Of a stretch of DNA of 36,955 nucleotides, positions 17,350 to 25,119 are shown piece by piece (position 1 is the stretch's first letter; each line of letters starts with the position of its first letter). Source of the DNA: Candidatus Kaiserbacteria bacterium RIFCSPHIGHO2_01_FULL_46_22. GTDB lineage: Bacteria > Patescibacteriota > Minisyncoccia > Phycocordibacterales > UBA918. A program made the translations under genes and the position numbers. The stretch lies in the NCBI GenBank assembly GCA_001779595.1, contig MFKO01000008.1, positions 48,236 through 85,190 on the forward strand. Direction: 5' to 3'. Below the pieces are notes generated by a model. That model made no database searches. It had not been told where the DNA came from and worked only from the letters and a program-made list of their open reading frames with translations.

Positions 17350-18240
17350 CTATCTTAGATTGATTACTTGCCCATCCGACCAAATAACAACCTGGCCGTG
17401 CTCAATTGTACTCAATATTTCCACTCCACTATTAAACAAAAGGTCAGTGACTTCTAAATGCGGGTGTCCGTAGGAATTATCTTTACCGGCTGAAATAACC
17501 GCATAAGTTGGTGCAACATGCTCCAGAAACAATTCCGAAGTTGAGGTACGAGACCCGTGATGTCCCACTTTAAGAACATCGCTTTTTAAGTGCTCTCCTT
17601 CAACCAAAACCAAATACTCTTCGATTGCTTTCGGGGAATCTCCCGTCAACATAAGTGAGGTCTCACCAAAAATCAGATGGGCCACTATGGAAGCAGTATT
17701 ACTTTCCATTTCGCGTGGGTCTGTATCGGGAAACAGAATCTCCAACACAACACCCGCGCCTAAATCGTAGCTTTGACCGCGAGTAGCGTAATAAACTTCT
17801 GACCTCTCAGCTTCGATTGCTTTTTCCACTGATTGCCAAATCGCCGTATCACTTTCATTCTCTGTCCTGATAACTTTGGACACACCATACCGAGCCAAAA
17901 CTTCCGCGAAGCCTCCAATATGATCGGCATCGGGATGGGTAGCGACTATGTAATCTAGGTCTTTATCGGAAAACTCCATAACCTGACTAAGTTCACGTAA
18001 TACGGCATTGTCTCCGCGCCCGGAATCAATCAGCATTTGAACACCGGTCGGTGACTGAATAAAGATTGCGTCGCCCTGGCCAACGTCCAGAAAAACCACA
18101 CAAAGCTGTGACGGATCACACGTGTCAACACCAAACAGCCGGAATTTGCCTCCGGAAAATTCCGGCCACCACACCACCGCTACCGCCAAGAAAAGCGTCC
18201 CGAGTATTACTAAACGTCGTTTAATCAGCGTTTCATCCAT
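17350..18240 (-). CDS. ComEC C-terminal-type metallo-beta-lactamase-fold hydrolase
   Basis: VVFLDVGQGDAIFIQSPTGVQMLIDSG; THPDADHIGG; LMLTGDSP; VGHHGSRTSTSE. Confidence 0.92.
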   Translation of the reverse strand: MDETLIKRRLVILGTLFLAVAVVWWPEFSGGKFRLFGVDTCDPSQLCVVFLDVGQGDAIFIQSPTGVQMLIDSGRGDNAVLRELSQVMEFSDKDLDYIVATHPDADHIGGFAEVLARYGVSKVIRTENESDTAIWQSVEKAIEAERSEVYYATRGQSYDLGAGVVLEILFPDTDPREMESNTASIVAHLIFGETSLMLTGDSPKAIEEYLVLVEGEHLKSDVLKVGHHGSRTSTSELFLEHVAPTYAVISAGKDNSYGHPHLEVTDLLFNSGVEILSTIEHGQVVIWSDGQVINLR

Positions 18241-18259
18241 ATCGTTTTATTGTTATCAT

Positions 18260-18826
18260 ATGCCAATGAAATACGAAGCAAAAACGTTTGATATCCCGGA
18301 CCTTAAAGGCATCTCTTCCCTGTCGATAAATGAGCACTTGAAGCTTTACCAGGGCTACGTAAAACACGTCAATCACATTCGTGAGGAACTGGAAAAAGTT
18401 AACGATTCATACGCCAAATCAGAGATGCTGCGTCGCATGGGCTTTGAGTTTGGTGGGATGCGCAATCACGAATACTACTTTGCGCAGTTTGTGGGTGGTG
18501 CCAAAGAATTGTCCGATGGAAAGATGCTCCAAATGATTTTAAAGCAGTGGGGATCGCTAGAAAACTTTATTGAACACTTCAAGAGTGTTGCCATGACTCG
18601 CGGCGTAGGCTGGGCAATGCTTTACCTAGATCGTCAGTCTGACCAACTAGTTTCCGCCTGGGTCGACGAACAACACTTTGGTCACCTAGCCGATCTGGAC
18701 ATAGTTCTAGGCATCGATATGTGGGAGCACTCTTATATGCTCGACTATCCGCCGAGTGAAAAAACTAAGTATATCGAAGCAGTGTTTGAAAATCTAAACT
18801 GGGAAGTGGTCGCGAGTAGAGTTTAA
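18260..18826 (+). CDS. sodA: Fe/Mn-family superoxide dismutase
   Basis: NEHLKLYQGYVKHVN, RNHEYYF, GWAMLYLD, GIDMWEHSYMLDY. Confidence 0.88.
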   Translation: MPMKYEAKTFDIPDLKGISSLSINEHLKLYQGYVKHVNHIREELEKVNDSYAKSEMLRRMGFEFGGMRNHEYYFAQFVGGAKELSDGKMLQMILKQWGSLENFIEHFKSVAMTRGVGWAMLYLDRQSDQLVSAWVDEQHFGHLADLDIVLGIDMWEHSYMLDYPPSEKTKYIEAVFENLNWEVVASRV

Positions 18827-18845
18827 AGCTAAAAATAGAAGGTCT

Positions 18846-18882
18846 ATAAAATGGGTGAAGGCAAAGCCTTCACCCATTTTAT
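18846..18882. terminator. Bidirectional terminator (17-bp stem, AAA loop)
   Basis: ATAAAATGGGTGAAGGC-AAA-GCCTTCACCCATTTTAT. Confidence 0.92.
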
Positions 18883-18886
18883 GTTT

Positions 18887-20371
18887 TCAGCTGTTAGTTT
18901 CAACAATCGTCCACCCTTTCAAGGAGTTATGAGGCCGGTTCAACTTCCAAACCAAATAACCCAACAGCAAATATCCAATCGGCACGAAGCAAAACGAAAA
19001 CGCTGGGACCATAAACGAAGCAAACGGTAACGCACCAAACCACGCGGCCACTTTTATAATGTAAGCAAGTGAAAGATGCGTAACGTAAGCGATTGGAAGA
19101 GCGGCAGCTGGTGATACAAAAGCGATTACGCCAGTCAGGAAAGTAAGGAGCATTGCCGGAGCGACCATCGGCAATGCAAGTACATTAACTATGATCGCCA
19201 CTGCGGAAAATTCCCCGATCTGGTAAAGGAGGAGTGGTAAAACAAATAGCTGGGTAACTACCGTCGCTACCAAAAATTCGCGTAACTTAAATGCACTCGG
19301 CATCCACTGTAAACGTTCTTCTAGGTGTGGTGTGAGTAATATCAGCCCCAGTGTAGCCAGAAACGACAATTGAAACCCTACGTCAAAAGCTAGCGAATAT
19401 GGATTCCATAGAAGCATCAAAACACCCGCCAGAAGCAATCCGTTTAAGGCCAAATAAATACGTCCAGTCAAACCCACAACGAGTAGGAGTACGGCCATAA
19501 TACTGGCCCGTATTACGGTCGCTCCCATTCCTACCAACACTGCAAACGCGACAATCGCCAAGATGCCAAAGAAAGTACTAATGCGCTTGCTTAAAAAACT
19601 TCGGCATAAATAAAGGATAAAATAAACAACGATCATTATGTTGTAGCCAGACAAAACCACGATGTGAATAATGCCCGTCCTACGAAATGTCTGCTCCAAC
19701 TCTTCACCGAGTGATTGCTTAACCCCTAGCAATAAGCCTTCGCCGAGTCCAGCCGATGGCTCAGGTAAATAAACTTCTATTCTCCGCATAAATGCATGTT
19801 TGAGATCGAACAAGCGGCCGACCAGGGCGCTACCTTGGTCGGCCGCTTTTCGGTTTACTTTCGCATAGCTGATCATATATGAAACCCGCTGCGCCAGAAG
19901 ATACCCTGGGTAATTAAACGTGCGACCAAGATCAGTTTCGAATGATTCTGGACGTTTCAATGTACCCTGCAAAAAAACCAAATCACCATAACGCCAATCA
20001 CCGCCGCTTTCTGTTGTCGCTAATATCAGACCGTGTTCTGTTTTTACATAAAGATGCACCGAATTTGCCCGCACTTCCGGATCACGTGTTACGACACCTT
20101 CTAAAGCTACTTGATCACCAACCAAATCTTCAAGAAAAGGTTTGATTGCGTTATCACTTTCAAGTTGAAGACGGACCGCGCCGAGCGCGAAACACAAAAT
20201 TGCAATTGAAAATAAAACAACGGGCGCAGAATGGGCGGAGCCCATTCTGCGCCCGTTTAGGGCCACTGCCGTTCCAACCAATGCTATCCACAAGATTACC
20301 GAAAGTGACACCTCATAAAACGATCTAACTAAGATACCAAAAGCGAAAGCAGCAACAGCAAGGTACAACAC
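18887..20371 (-). CDS. comEC: ComEC/Rec2 competence domain (membrane channel portion)
   Basis: GLGEGLLLGVKQSLGEELEQTFRRTGIIHIVVLSGYNIMIV and multiple TM helices; DUF4131-like N-terminus. Confidence 0.9.
   Translation of the reverse strand: MLYLAVAAFAFGILVRSFYEVSLSVILWIALVGTAVALNGRRMGSAHSAPVVLFSIAILCFALGAVRLQLESDNAIKPFLEDLVGDQVALEGVVTRDPEVRANSVHLYVKTEHGLILATTESGGDWRYGDLVFLQGTLKRPESFETDLGRTFNYPGYLLAQRVSYMISYAKVNRKAADQGSALVGRLFDLKHAFMRRIEVYLPEPSAGLGEGLLLGVKQSLGEELEQTFRRTGIIHIVVLSGYNIMIVVYFILYLCRSFLSKRISTFFGILAIVAFAVLVGMGATVIRASIMAVLLLVVGLTGRIYLALNGLLLAGVLMLLWNPYSLAFDVGFQLSFLATLGLILLTPHLEERLQWMPSAFKLREFLVATVVTQLFVLPLLLYQIGEFSAVAIIVNVLALPMVAPAMLLTFLTGVIAFVSPAAALPIAYVTHLSLAYIIKVAAWFGALPFASFMVPAFSFCFVPIGYLLLGYLVWKLNRPHNSLKGWTIVETNS
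19812..19848. repeat. Intragenic terminator-like inverted repeat in comEC
   Basis: AAGCGGCCGACCA-11 nt-TGGTCGGCCGCTT, 13-bp perfect stem. Confidence 0.8.
20219..20257. repeat. Intragenic terminator-like inverted repeat in comEC
   Basis: AACGGGCGCAGAATGGGC-GGA-GCCCATTCTGCGCCCGTT, 18-bp perfect stem. Confidence 0.88.
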
Positions 20372-20372
20372 T

Positions 20373-20786
20373 TTAATCTTTATCTAGAGCTTCGTTCACC
20401 AGTCGATCTGCCTCTTTATTAAATTCACGACGTACATGGACGAAGTTAAGTTGTGGAAAATGCACTCTTAAATCTTGAATCTGCAAATACAACTCGCGTA
20501 GCCCGGGATTTTTGATCTTGTAGGCGCCTGCCAATTGCCTCTCCACGAGCTCACTGTCCAGTTTCCATTCGATTTCCAATTCCTTAGTCTCTGCTCCAAA
20601 GCGCGAGCGCAAAACTTCAAGGCCCCGCAGTACGGCAGTATATTCAGCAATGTTGTTGGTAGCGTCACCAATCGCTTCAGAAATTTCTTCCAACAAATTT
20701 TCACCTTCTTTTATCACAACACCAATCGCGGCTGGACCGGGATTACCCCTAGCTCCACCATCGCTCCATACCGTAATTTTTTTCAT
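20373..20786 (-). CDS. RNase HI-family protein
   Basis: KITVWSDGGARGNPGPAAIGVVI...TNNIAEYTAVLRGLEVL...DSELV...REFNKEADRL. Confidence 0.92.
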   Translation of the reverse strand: MKKITVWSDGGARGNPGPAAIGVVIKEGENLLEEISEAIGDATNNIAEYTAVLRGLEVLRSRFGAETKELEIEWKLDSELVERQLAGAYKIKNPGLRELYLQIQDLRVHFPQLNFVHVRREFNKEADRLVNEALDKD

Positions 20787-20851
20787 AGAGATATTCTAGC
20801 AAAGAAAAAAGGCCGCCTGTGAGCGACCTTTTGTGACGAATCGGAAATGAC

Positions 20852-21019
20852 TTACTTCGGAGGATGGAAAGTGCCTTCGCACCTAGGGCCTCGGGGTGGA
20901 TGGACTGAAACCACCTCCCGATCTCCATAGTATGACAATCTGATTCTCGTGCCACATTTGCGGCAAGTTCCCAATGCTGGGTTAGTAGTGGGAAAGTCCG
21001 GGTATTCCATTAAGAACAT
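20852..21019 (-). CDS. Small Cys-containing protein (possible zinc ribbon), 55 aa
   Basis: MFLMEYPDFPTTNPALGTCRKCGTRIRLSYYGDREVVSVHPPRGPRCEGTFHPPK*; SD AAGGAGAG upstream; below the ORF-track length cutoff. Confidence 0.6.
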   Translation of the reverse strand: MFLMEYPDFPTTNPALGTCRKCGTRIRLSYYGDREVVSVHPPRGPRCEGTFHPPK

Positions 21020-21048
21020 TCTTCTCTCCTTGTTGGCCGGCCGAGATA

Positions 21049-22728
21049 TTAGAACGAATTCTCAATAATGTCAACGATACGTAGGCGGGTTTGCGCTCGG
21101 TTCATAAAGAATGACTCCTCGACGTGCGCTATTAGTTGAAGCGGCTGCCCTACCTCTGGAGTAACAGCGTATTGATCGACGGTGGCAAAAAATGCGATAG
21201 CCTCCATTTGCCCACGCGGGGTTTCAAAGATGAGTTTCAGATGCTCCTTGGTTTTACCAAACTGCTCTACCTTAAGTGGTGAAACACCAGCAAAACTGAA
21301 AAGTGGTTTCGAATTGCCGGCACCAAACGGTGCCAACTGACGCAGATGACCAAGTAGTGACGAATTTATATCAGCCAAATTTAAAGTAGCGTCTATTACT
21401 TTTTCGTCATTAGCTAAAGCTGCGGCCCCTAAGTCTTGATGGGCTTGATTTAAGCTTTTAGAAAGAGTGAAAACTGATTCCTCTTTAACTGAGAAGCCGC
21501 CAGAAGCGTGATGTCCTCCGTGTTCCAAAAAATGTTCTGAGATCTTGTCCATTAGTCGCACCACAGAAACACCACCGCCACTTCGACATGAACCTTTTAT
21601 CACACCCTGTCCATCCCGACCCCATAAAAAAACCGGCCTACGATACTCCGAAGAAAGTCCGTTAGCACAAAGCCCGACCAATGCCGGCCGCCATTCCGGA
21701 TTACCCATTACCAATACATCTGGTATCTCCACCATCTCACTCAAGCGACGTTTCAACTCTTTAGTCATTGACGCGACCACTCCTTTTCGTTCGTTATTTA
21801 ATTTTTCCAAGTGATTAACCCGCGCACCAGCTTCTCCTTCATCTTGGAGAGACAACATCAGGAAAGCATCTTCTGGTGTATCCATTCTTGAAGCAGCATT
21901 GATCCGTGGACCGATAGTAAATCCAATATCGTCTTCAGTCAGACGTCTTTGATCCGTGCGCACCTTGCGCAAAAGCTGGTGCAGACCCGGCCGGCGTGAC
22001 TTACGCAAAACCTGCAATCCGAATGAAGCCAACACTCTGTTCTCACCTAAGAGCGGCACCATATCACCGACTGTAGCTATACCGACCATATCGAGCCACC
22101 ACTTCTCTTGGCCAGGTTTCAGAGAAAAATTGCCGCGCTCGATTAACGCTTCAGCTAATTTGAAGGCGACCGCCGCTCCACACAAGTGAGGAAATGGATA
22201 ACTGTCGCCAATTCGAGGGTTAACAATTGCTACTGCTTCTGGTAACACAGAAGGTGGCTCGTGGTGATCAGTGATTATGAGATCGATTTTGAGGGCAGCG
22301 GCCCGCAGACTCGCTGCCCTATCGGACGTGCCGCAATCTATCGTAATGATGAGTTGTACTCCATCTCGATGCATCTCTTCTACTGCACTCTCACTCAAAC
22401 CAAAGCCGTCAAAGTGCCGATGTGGGATCCGAATTATGAAGTTATCAAAACCAATGGCGCGAAAAAAATCATTCAATACGACGGCTCCGGGAATACCGTC
22501 ACAATCGTAGTCAGCATAAACAGCAATTTTTTCACCATCTTTAACAGCTTGAAGTACCCTCTCCACAGCCTTGTCCATATCGTGAAGAAGAAAAGGATCA
22601 TGCCTGTGCTTGTTGTAATCGGGGTAGAGGAAATCCCCAATCGCCTTTTCTTCAGTTAGACCTCGGTTATGTAGGAGTTGCGTCAATAAATCTTCGCTCA
22701 CCCGCTCCGCCAAACGATAAGTTGCCAT
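21049..22728 (-). CDS. recJ: Single-stranded-DNA-specific exonuclease RecJ
   Basis: AVYADYDCDGIPGAVVL, LIITIDCGTS, LIITDHHEPP, INASRMDTPEDAFLML, HGGHHASGGF. Confidence 0.95.
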   Translation of the reverse strand: MATYRLAERVSEDLLTQLLHNRGLTEEKAIGDFLYPDYNKHRHDPFLLHDMDKAVERVLQAVKDGEKIAVYADYDCDGIPGAVVLNDFFRAIGFDNFIIRIPHRHFDGFGLSESAVEEMHRDGVQLIITIDCGTSDRAASLRAAALKIDLIITDHHEPPSVLPEAVAIVNPRIGDSYPFPHLCGAAVAFKLAEALIERGNFSLKPGQEKWWLDMVGIATVGDMVPLLGENRVLASFGLQVLRKSRRPGLHQLLRKVRTDQRRLTEDDIGFTIGPRINAASRMDTPEDAFLMLSLQDEGEAGARVNHLEKLNNERKGVVASMTKELKRRLSEMVEIPDVLVMGNPEWRPALVGLCANGLSSEYRRPVFLWGRDGQGVIKGSCRSGGGVSVVRLMDKISEHFLEHGGHHASGGFSVKEESVFTLSKSLNQAHQDLGAAALANDEKVIDATLNLADINSSLLGHLRQLAPFGAGNSKPLFSFAGVSPLKVEQFGKTKEHLKLIFETPRGQMEAIAFFATVDQYAVTPEVGQPLQLIAHVEESFFMNRAQTRLRIVDIIENSF

Positions 22729-22759
22729 ACGTGTTATGGGCAATATAATAGCATTTATG

Positions 22760-23164
22760 ACTAATTCGATTTTTTCTAAAATAATCGCCCGCGAAGTGCC
22801 GGCACACTTCATCTATGAGGATGATATTTGCGTGGCAATACTCGATAAATTTCCAACTGTATCGGGCCAGTCTTTAGTAATTCCAAAGAAAGAGCTTGAT
22901 TATGCTTTTGATTTAGACGACGAGACTTACCTACATCTATTCACGGTAGCCAAGAAAATTGCCCGCGCGTCTGATCTTGCACTACAAACCGCTCGTACCT
23001 GTTTGGTAGTCGAAGGTTTCGAAGTTCCTCATACTCATATCAAGCTTTACCCGATGCCAAAGGACAATCATGATCTAGGCTCTCTACTTTCTGGAGGAAA
23101 AATGGCCGACGATGAAACTCTTGCGGCAATCGCAGAGAAAATAAAGTCCACCCTAGCGTTTTAA
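22760..23164 (+). CDS. HIT family protein
   Basis: SIFSKIIAREVPAHFIYEDDICVAILDKFPTVSGQSLVIPK; HTHIKLYP HIT-like motif. Confidence 0.88.
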   Translation, partial: TNSIFSKIIAREVPAHFIYEDDICVAILDKFPTVSGQSLVIPKKELDYAFDLDDETYLHLFTVAKKIARASDLALQTARTCLVVEGFEVPHTHIKLYPMPKDNHDLGSLLSGGKMADDETLAAIAEKIKSTLAF

Positions 23165-24325
23165 AACAGCTTCTATCGCCGGTAATGTTCCGGTCTCTAA
23201 GAATGTAAGCATCGCGCCGCCAGCCGTCGACAAGAAACTGAAGTCGTCATCCAAATGAAGTCCATTTATAGAAGCTACAGTATCACCTCCTCCTACAATA
23301 GAGTTGGCCTGACTACGAGCTATCGACTTTGCCAAACCTTCAGTCCCATCTACAAACCCTTGTTCAAAATTGCCAAGCGGACCATTCCACAAAATCGTAC
23401 TGGCGGAAGTGATGTAAGGAGAAAGCATTTCAATAGTCGCTGGTCCAACATCCATTATCATTTCATCTTCTCTTACCTCCTCTGGTTTGACCGTTCGTCG
23501 TCCAGACGGACTACTGGTTATCACATCAACCGGAAGAATGATGTTTGATTTTGTTAAAATATCACTCTTGGTGAGATCGATATCTGAGGTCAGCGACTTT
23601 CCAACCGGAAGACCGCGTGCCTTGAAAACGTCATTGACTAAAGCACCACCGATAAACACCTGCGTGTAACGAGAGGAAAATTTCTCAATTAGTGGCATCT
23701 TAGTTTCAAATTTGGCCCCGCCGATAACAAAAAGAGAAGGTTTGGTTGGTTCCAAGGCACTAGATAAAGCTGTGTATTCTTTTATAAATGATGCGCCAAA
23801 GTAACTTGGTAAATACTTTGGAATGCCGACGATCGAACTGTGATCACGATGCGAATCAGCGAAAGCATCATTGATATAAACCTCAGCCAAGTCCGCTAAT
23901 TCAGCGGACAATGAGTCGTCTCCTTTTACTTCTCGCGGATCGCGGCGGACATTTTCCAGCAAAAGTACTTCACCTTCCCCTAGTCCCTCAGCAAGAAGAG
24001 CTGTCTGGCTTGAAAGCTCTCCACCCCATTTAGCGCCGACTGAATCGCGAAGTACTTCATAAACTGGTTCTAAGGATTCTTCCGGTGCGCGCCCAATGTG
24101 ACCAATAACGATTACCTTTGCTCCCTCGGCTTGTAAGTACTTAATGGTTGGAAGAGCCTGTTCGATACGAAAAAATTCTGCCACCTTTCCATCTTTTACG
24201 GGAACATTGAGGCCAGCACGAAGCAGCACTTTTTTACCTCGTAATTCAGAAATGTCCTCAAAAGACGGAAGCTTGGATATAGACACCGATTGTCCCCGTT
24301 TAAACCAATTAAGCCAATTTTGCAT
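23153..24325 (-). CDS. pgk: Phosphoglycerate kinase (variant)
   Basis: KKVLLRAGLNVPVKDGKV, GHIGRAP, VYINDAFADSHRDHSSIVG, FVIGGAKFETKMPLIE, GGGDTVASI. Confidence 0.93.
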   Translation of the reverse strand: MQNWLNWFKRGQSVSISKLPSFEDISELRGKKVLLRAGLNVPVKDGKVAEFFRIEQALPTIKYLQAEGAKVIVIGHIGRAPEESLEPVYEVLRDSVGAKWGGELSSQTALLAEGLGEGEVLLLENVRRDPREVKGDDSLSAELADLAEVYINDAFADSHRDHSSIVGIPKYLPSYFGASFIKEYTALSSALEPTKPSLFVIGGAKFETKMPLIEKFSSRYTQVFIGGALVNDVFKARGLPVGKSLTSDIDLTKSDILTKSNIILPVDVITSSPSGRRTVKPEEVREDEMIMDVGPATIEMLSPYITSASTILWNGPLGNFEQGFVDGTEGLAKSIARSQANSIVGGGDTVASINGLHLDDDFSFLSTAGGAMLTFLETGTLPAIEAVLKR

Positions 24326-25091
24326 ACTGATCAGATATCTTCACTATCTCTACAAACTTTTTTGCTTCCAAACTTGCCCCACCAACCAAGAAACCATCTA
24401 TTGCTCCTTGTTTCAGTAATTCTGCGGCATTGTCCGGAGTTACTGAGCCACCATATAAGACACGTATAGCTTCAGCAGTGGCGCGATCATAGAGATCCGT
24501 CAAAACTTTGTTGATAAAGAGACGCATTTCTTCCACATCCTCCGGTCGAGCATTAACTCCGGTGCCAATCGCCCAGACTGGTTCGTAAGCAATGACCATA
24601 CGTTTAACATCATCCATTTTTATATCCAAAAAGGCGCTTCTCAACTGATCCTCAACCACCCCGAAGTAATTCCCGTTACCGTCACGTTCGCTTTCTCCAA
24701 CACACAAAATTGCTACCGACTTAACTGCAAGCAAGGCGTGTAATTTTTTATTTATACTTTCGTCACTCTCACCTGCCGCCCGCATTTCACTATGACCAAC
24801 GATGGCGCATTTGATACCGTGACTGCGCAACATGGCTGCACTAATTTCACCAGTATGTGCACCACTTTCGTGCGTCGACACATCCTGCGCCACAAATTCT
24901 ATCTTTTGCGGACCTGAAAGTTCAGACAGCGCACCAACATAGAGAAGTGGCGGAGCAATCGCCATATCAACTCGTAACGTTTTATTCTTAATAGTTTTCT
25001 CGACGTCTACAAAAAGTTTTTCAGCCCTAGCGAGGGTTGCTGGATTCATTTTCCAGTTTCCTACTACCAGTATCCGACGACGCTTTAGCAT
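24309..25091 (-). CDS. tpiA: Triosephosphate isomerase
   Basis: VVGNWKMN, CAIVGHSEMR, VIAYEPVWAIGTG, VLYGGSVTPDNA. Confidence 0.96.
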   Translation of the reverse strand: MLKRRRILVVGNWKMNPATLARAEKLFVDVEKTIKNKTLRVDMAIAPPLLYVGALSELSGPQKIEFVAQDVSTHESGAHTGEISAAMLRSHGIKCAIVGHSEMRAAGESDESINKKLHALLAVKSVAILCVGESERDGNGNYFGVVEDQLRSAFLDIKMDDVKRMVIAYEPVWAIGTGVNARPEDVEEMRLFINKVLTDLYDRATAEAIRVLYGGSVTPDNAAELLKQGAIDGFLVGGASLEAKKFVEIVKISDQYAKLA

Positions 25092-25119
25092 GAAACAATT
25101 TTATCACAGCCTCTAGCTT

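Noticed and set aside
18260-18826. Apparent shift of the first metal-binding His in the SOD (NEHLKLYQGYV rather than HHxxKHHxxYV)
   Set aside because: From memory this variant motif occurs in other Fe/Mn SOD family members, and the remaining ligand motifs (RNHEYYF, DMWEH) are intact, so it is not clearly unusual.
22292-22320. 9-bp inverted repeat AGGGCAGCG/CGCTGCCCT inside recJ
   Set aside because: Short stem in coding sequence; could easily arise by chance, unlike the 13- and 18-bp stems in comEC.
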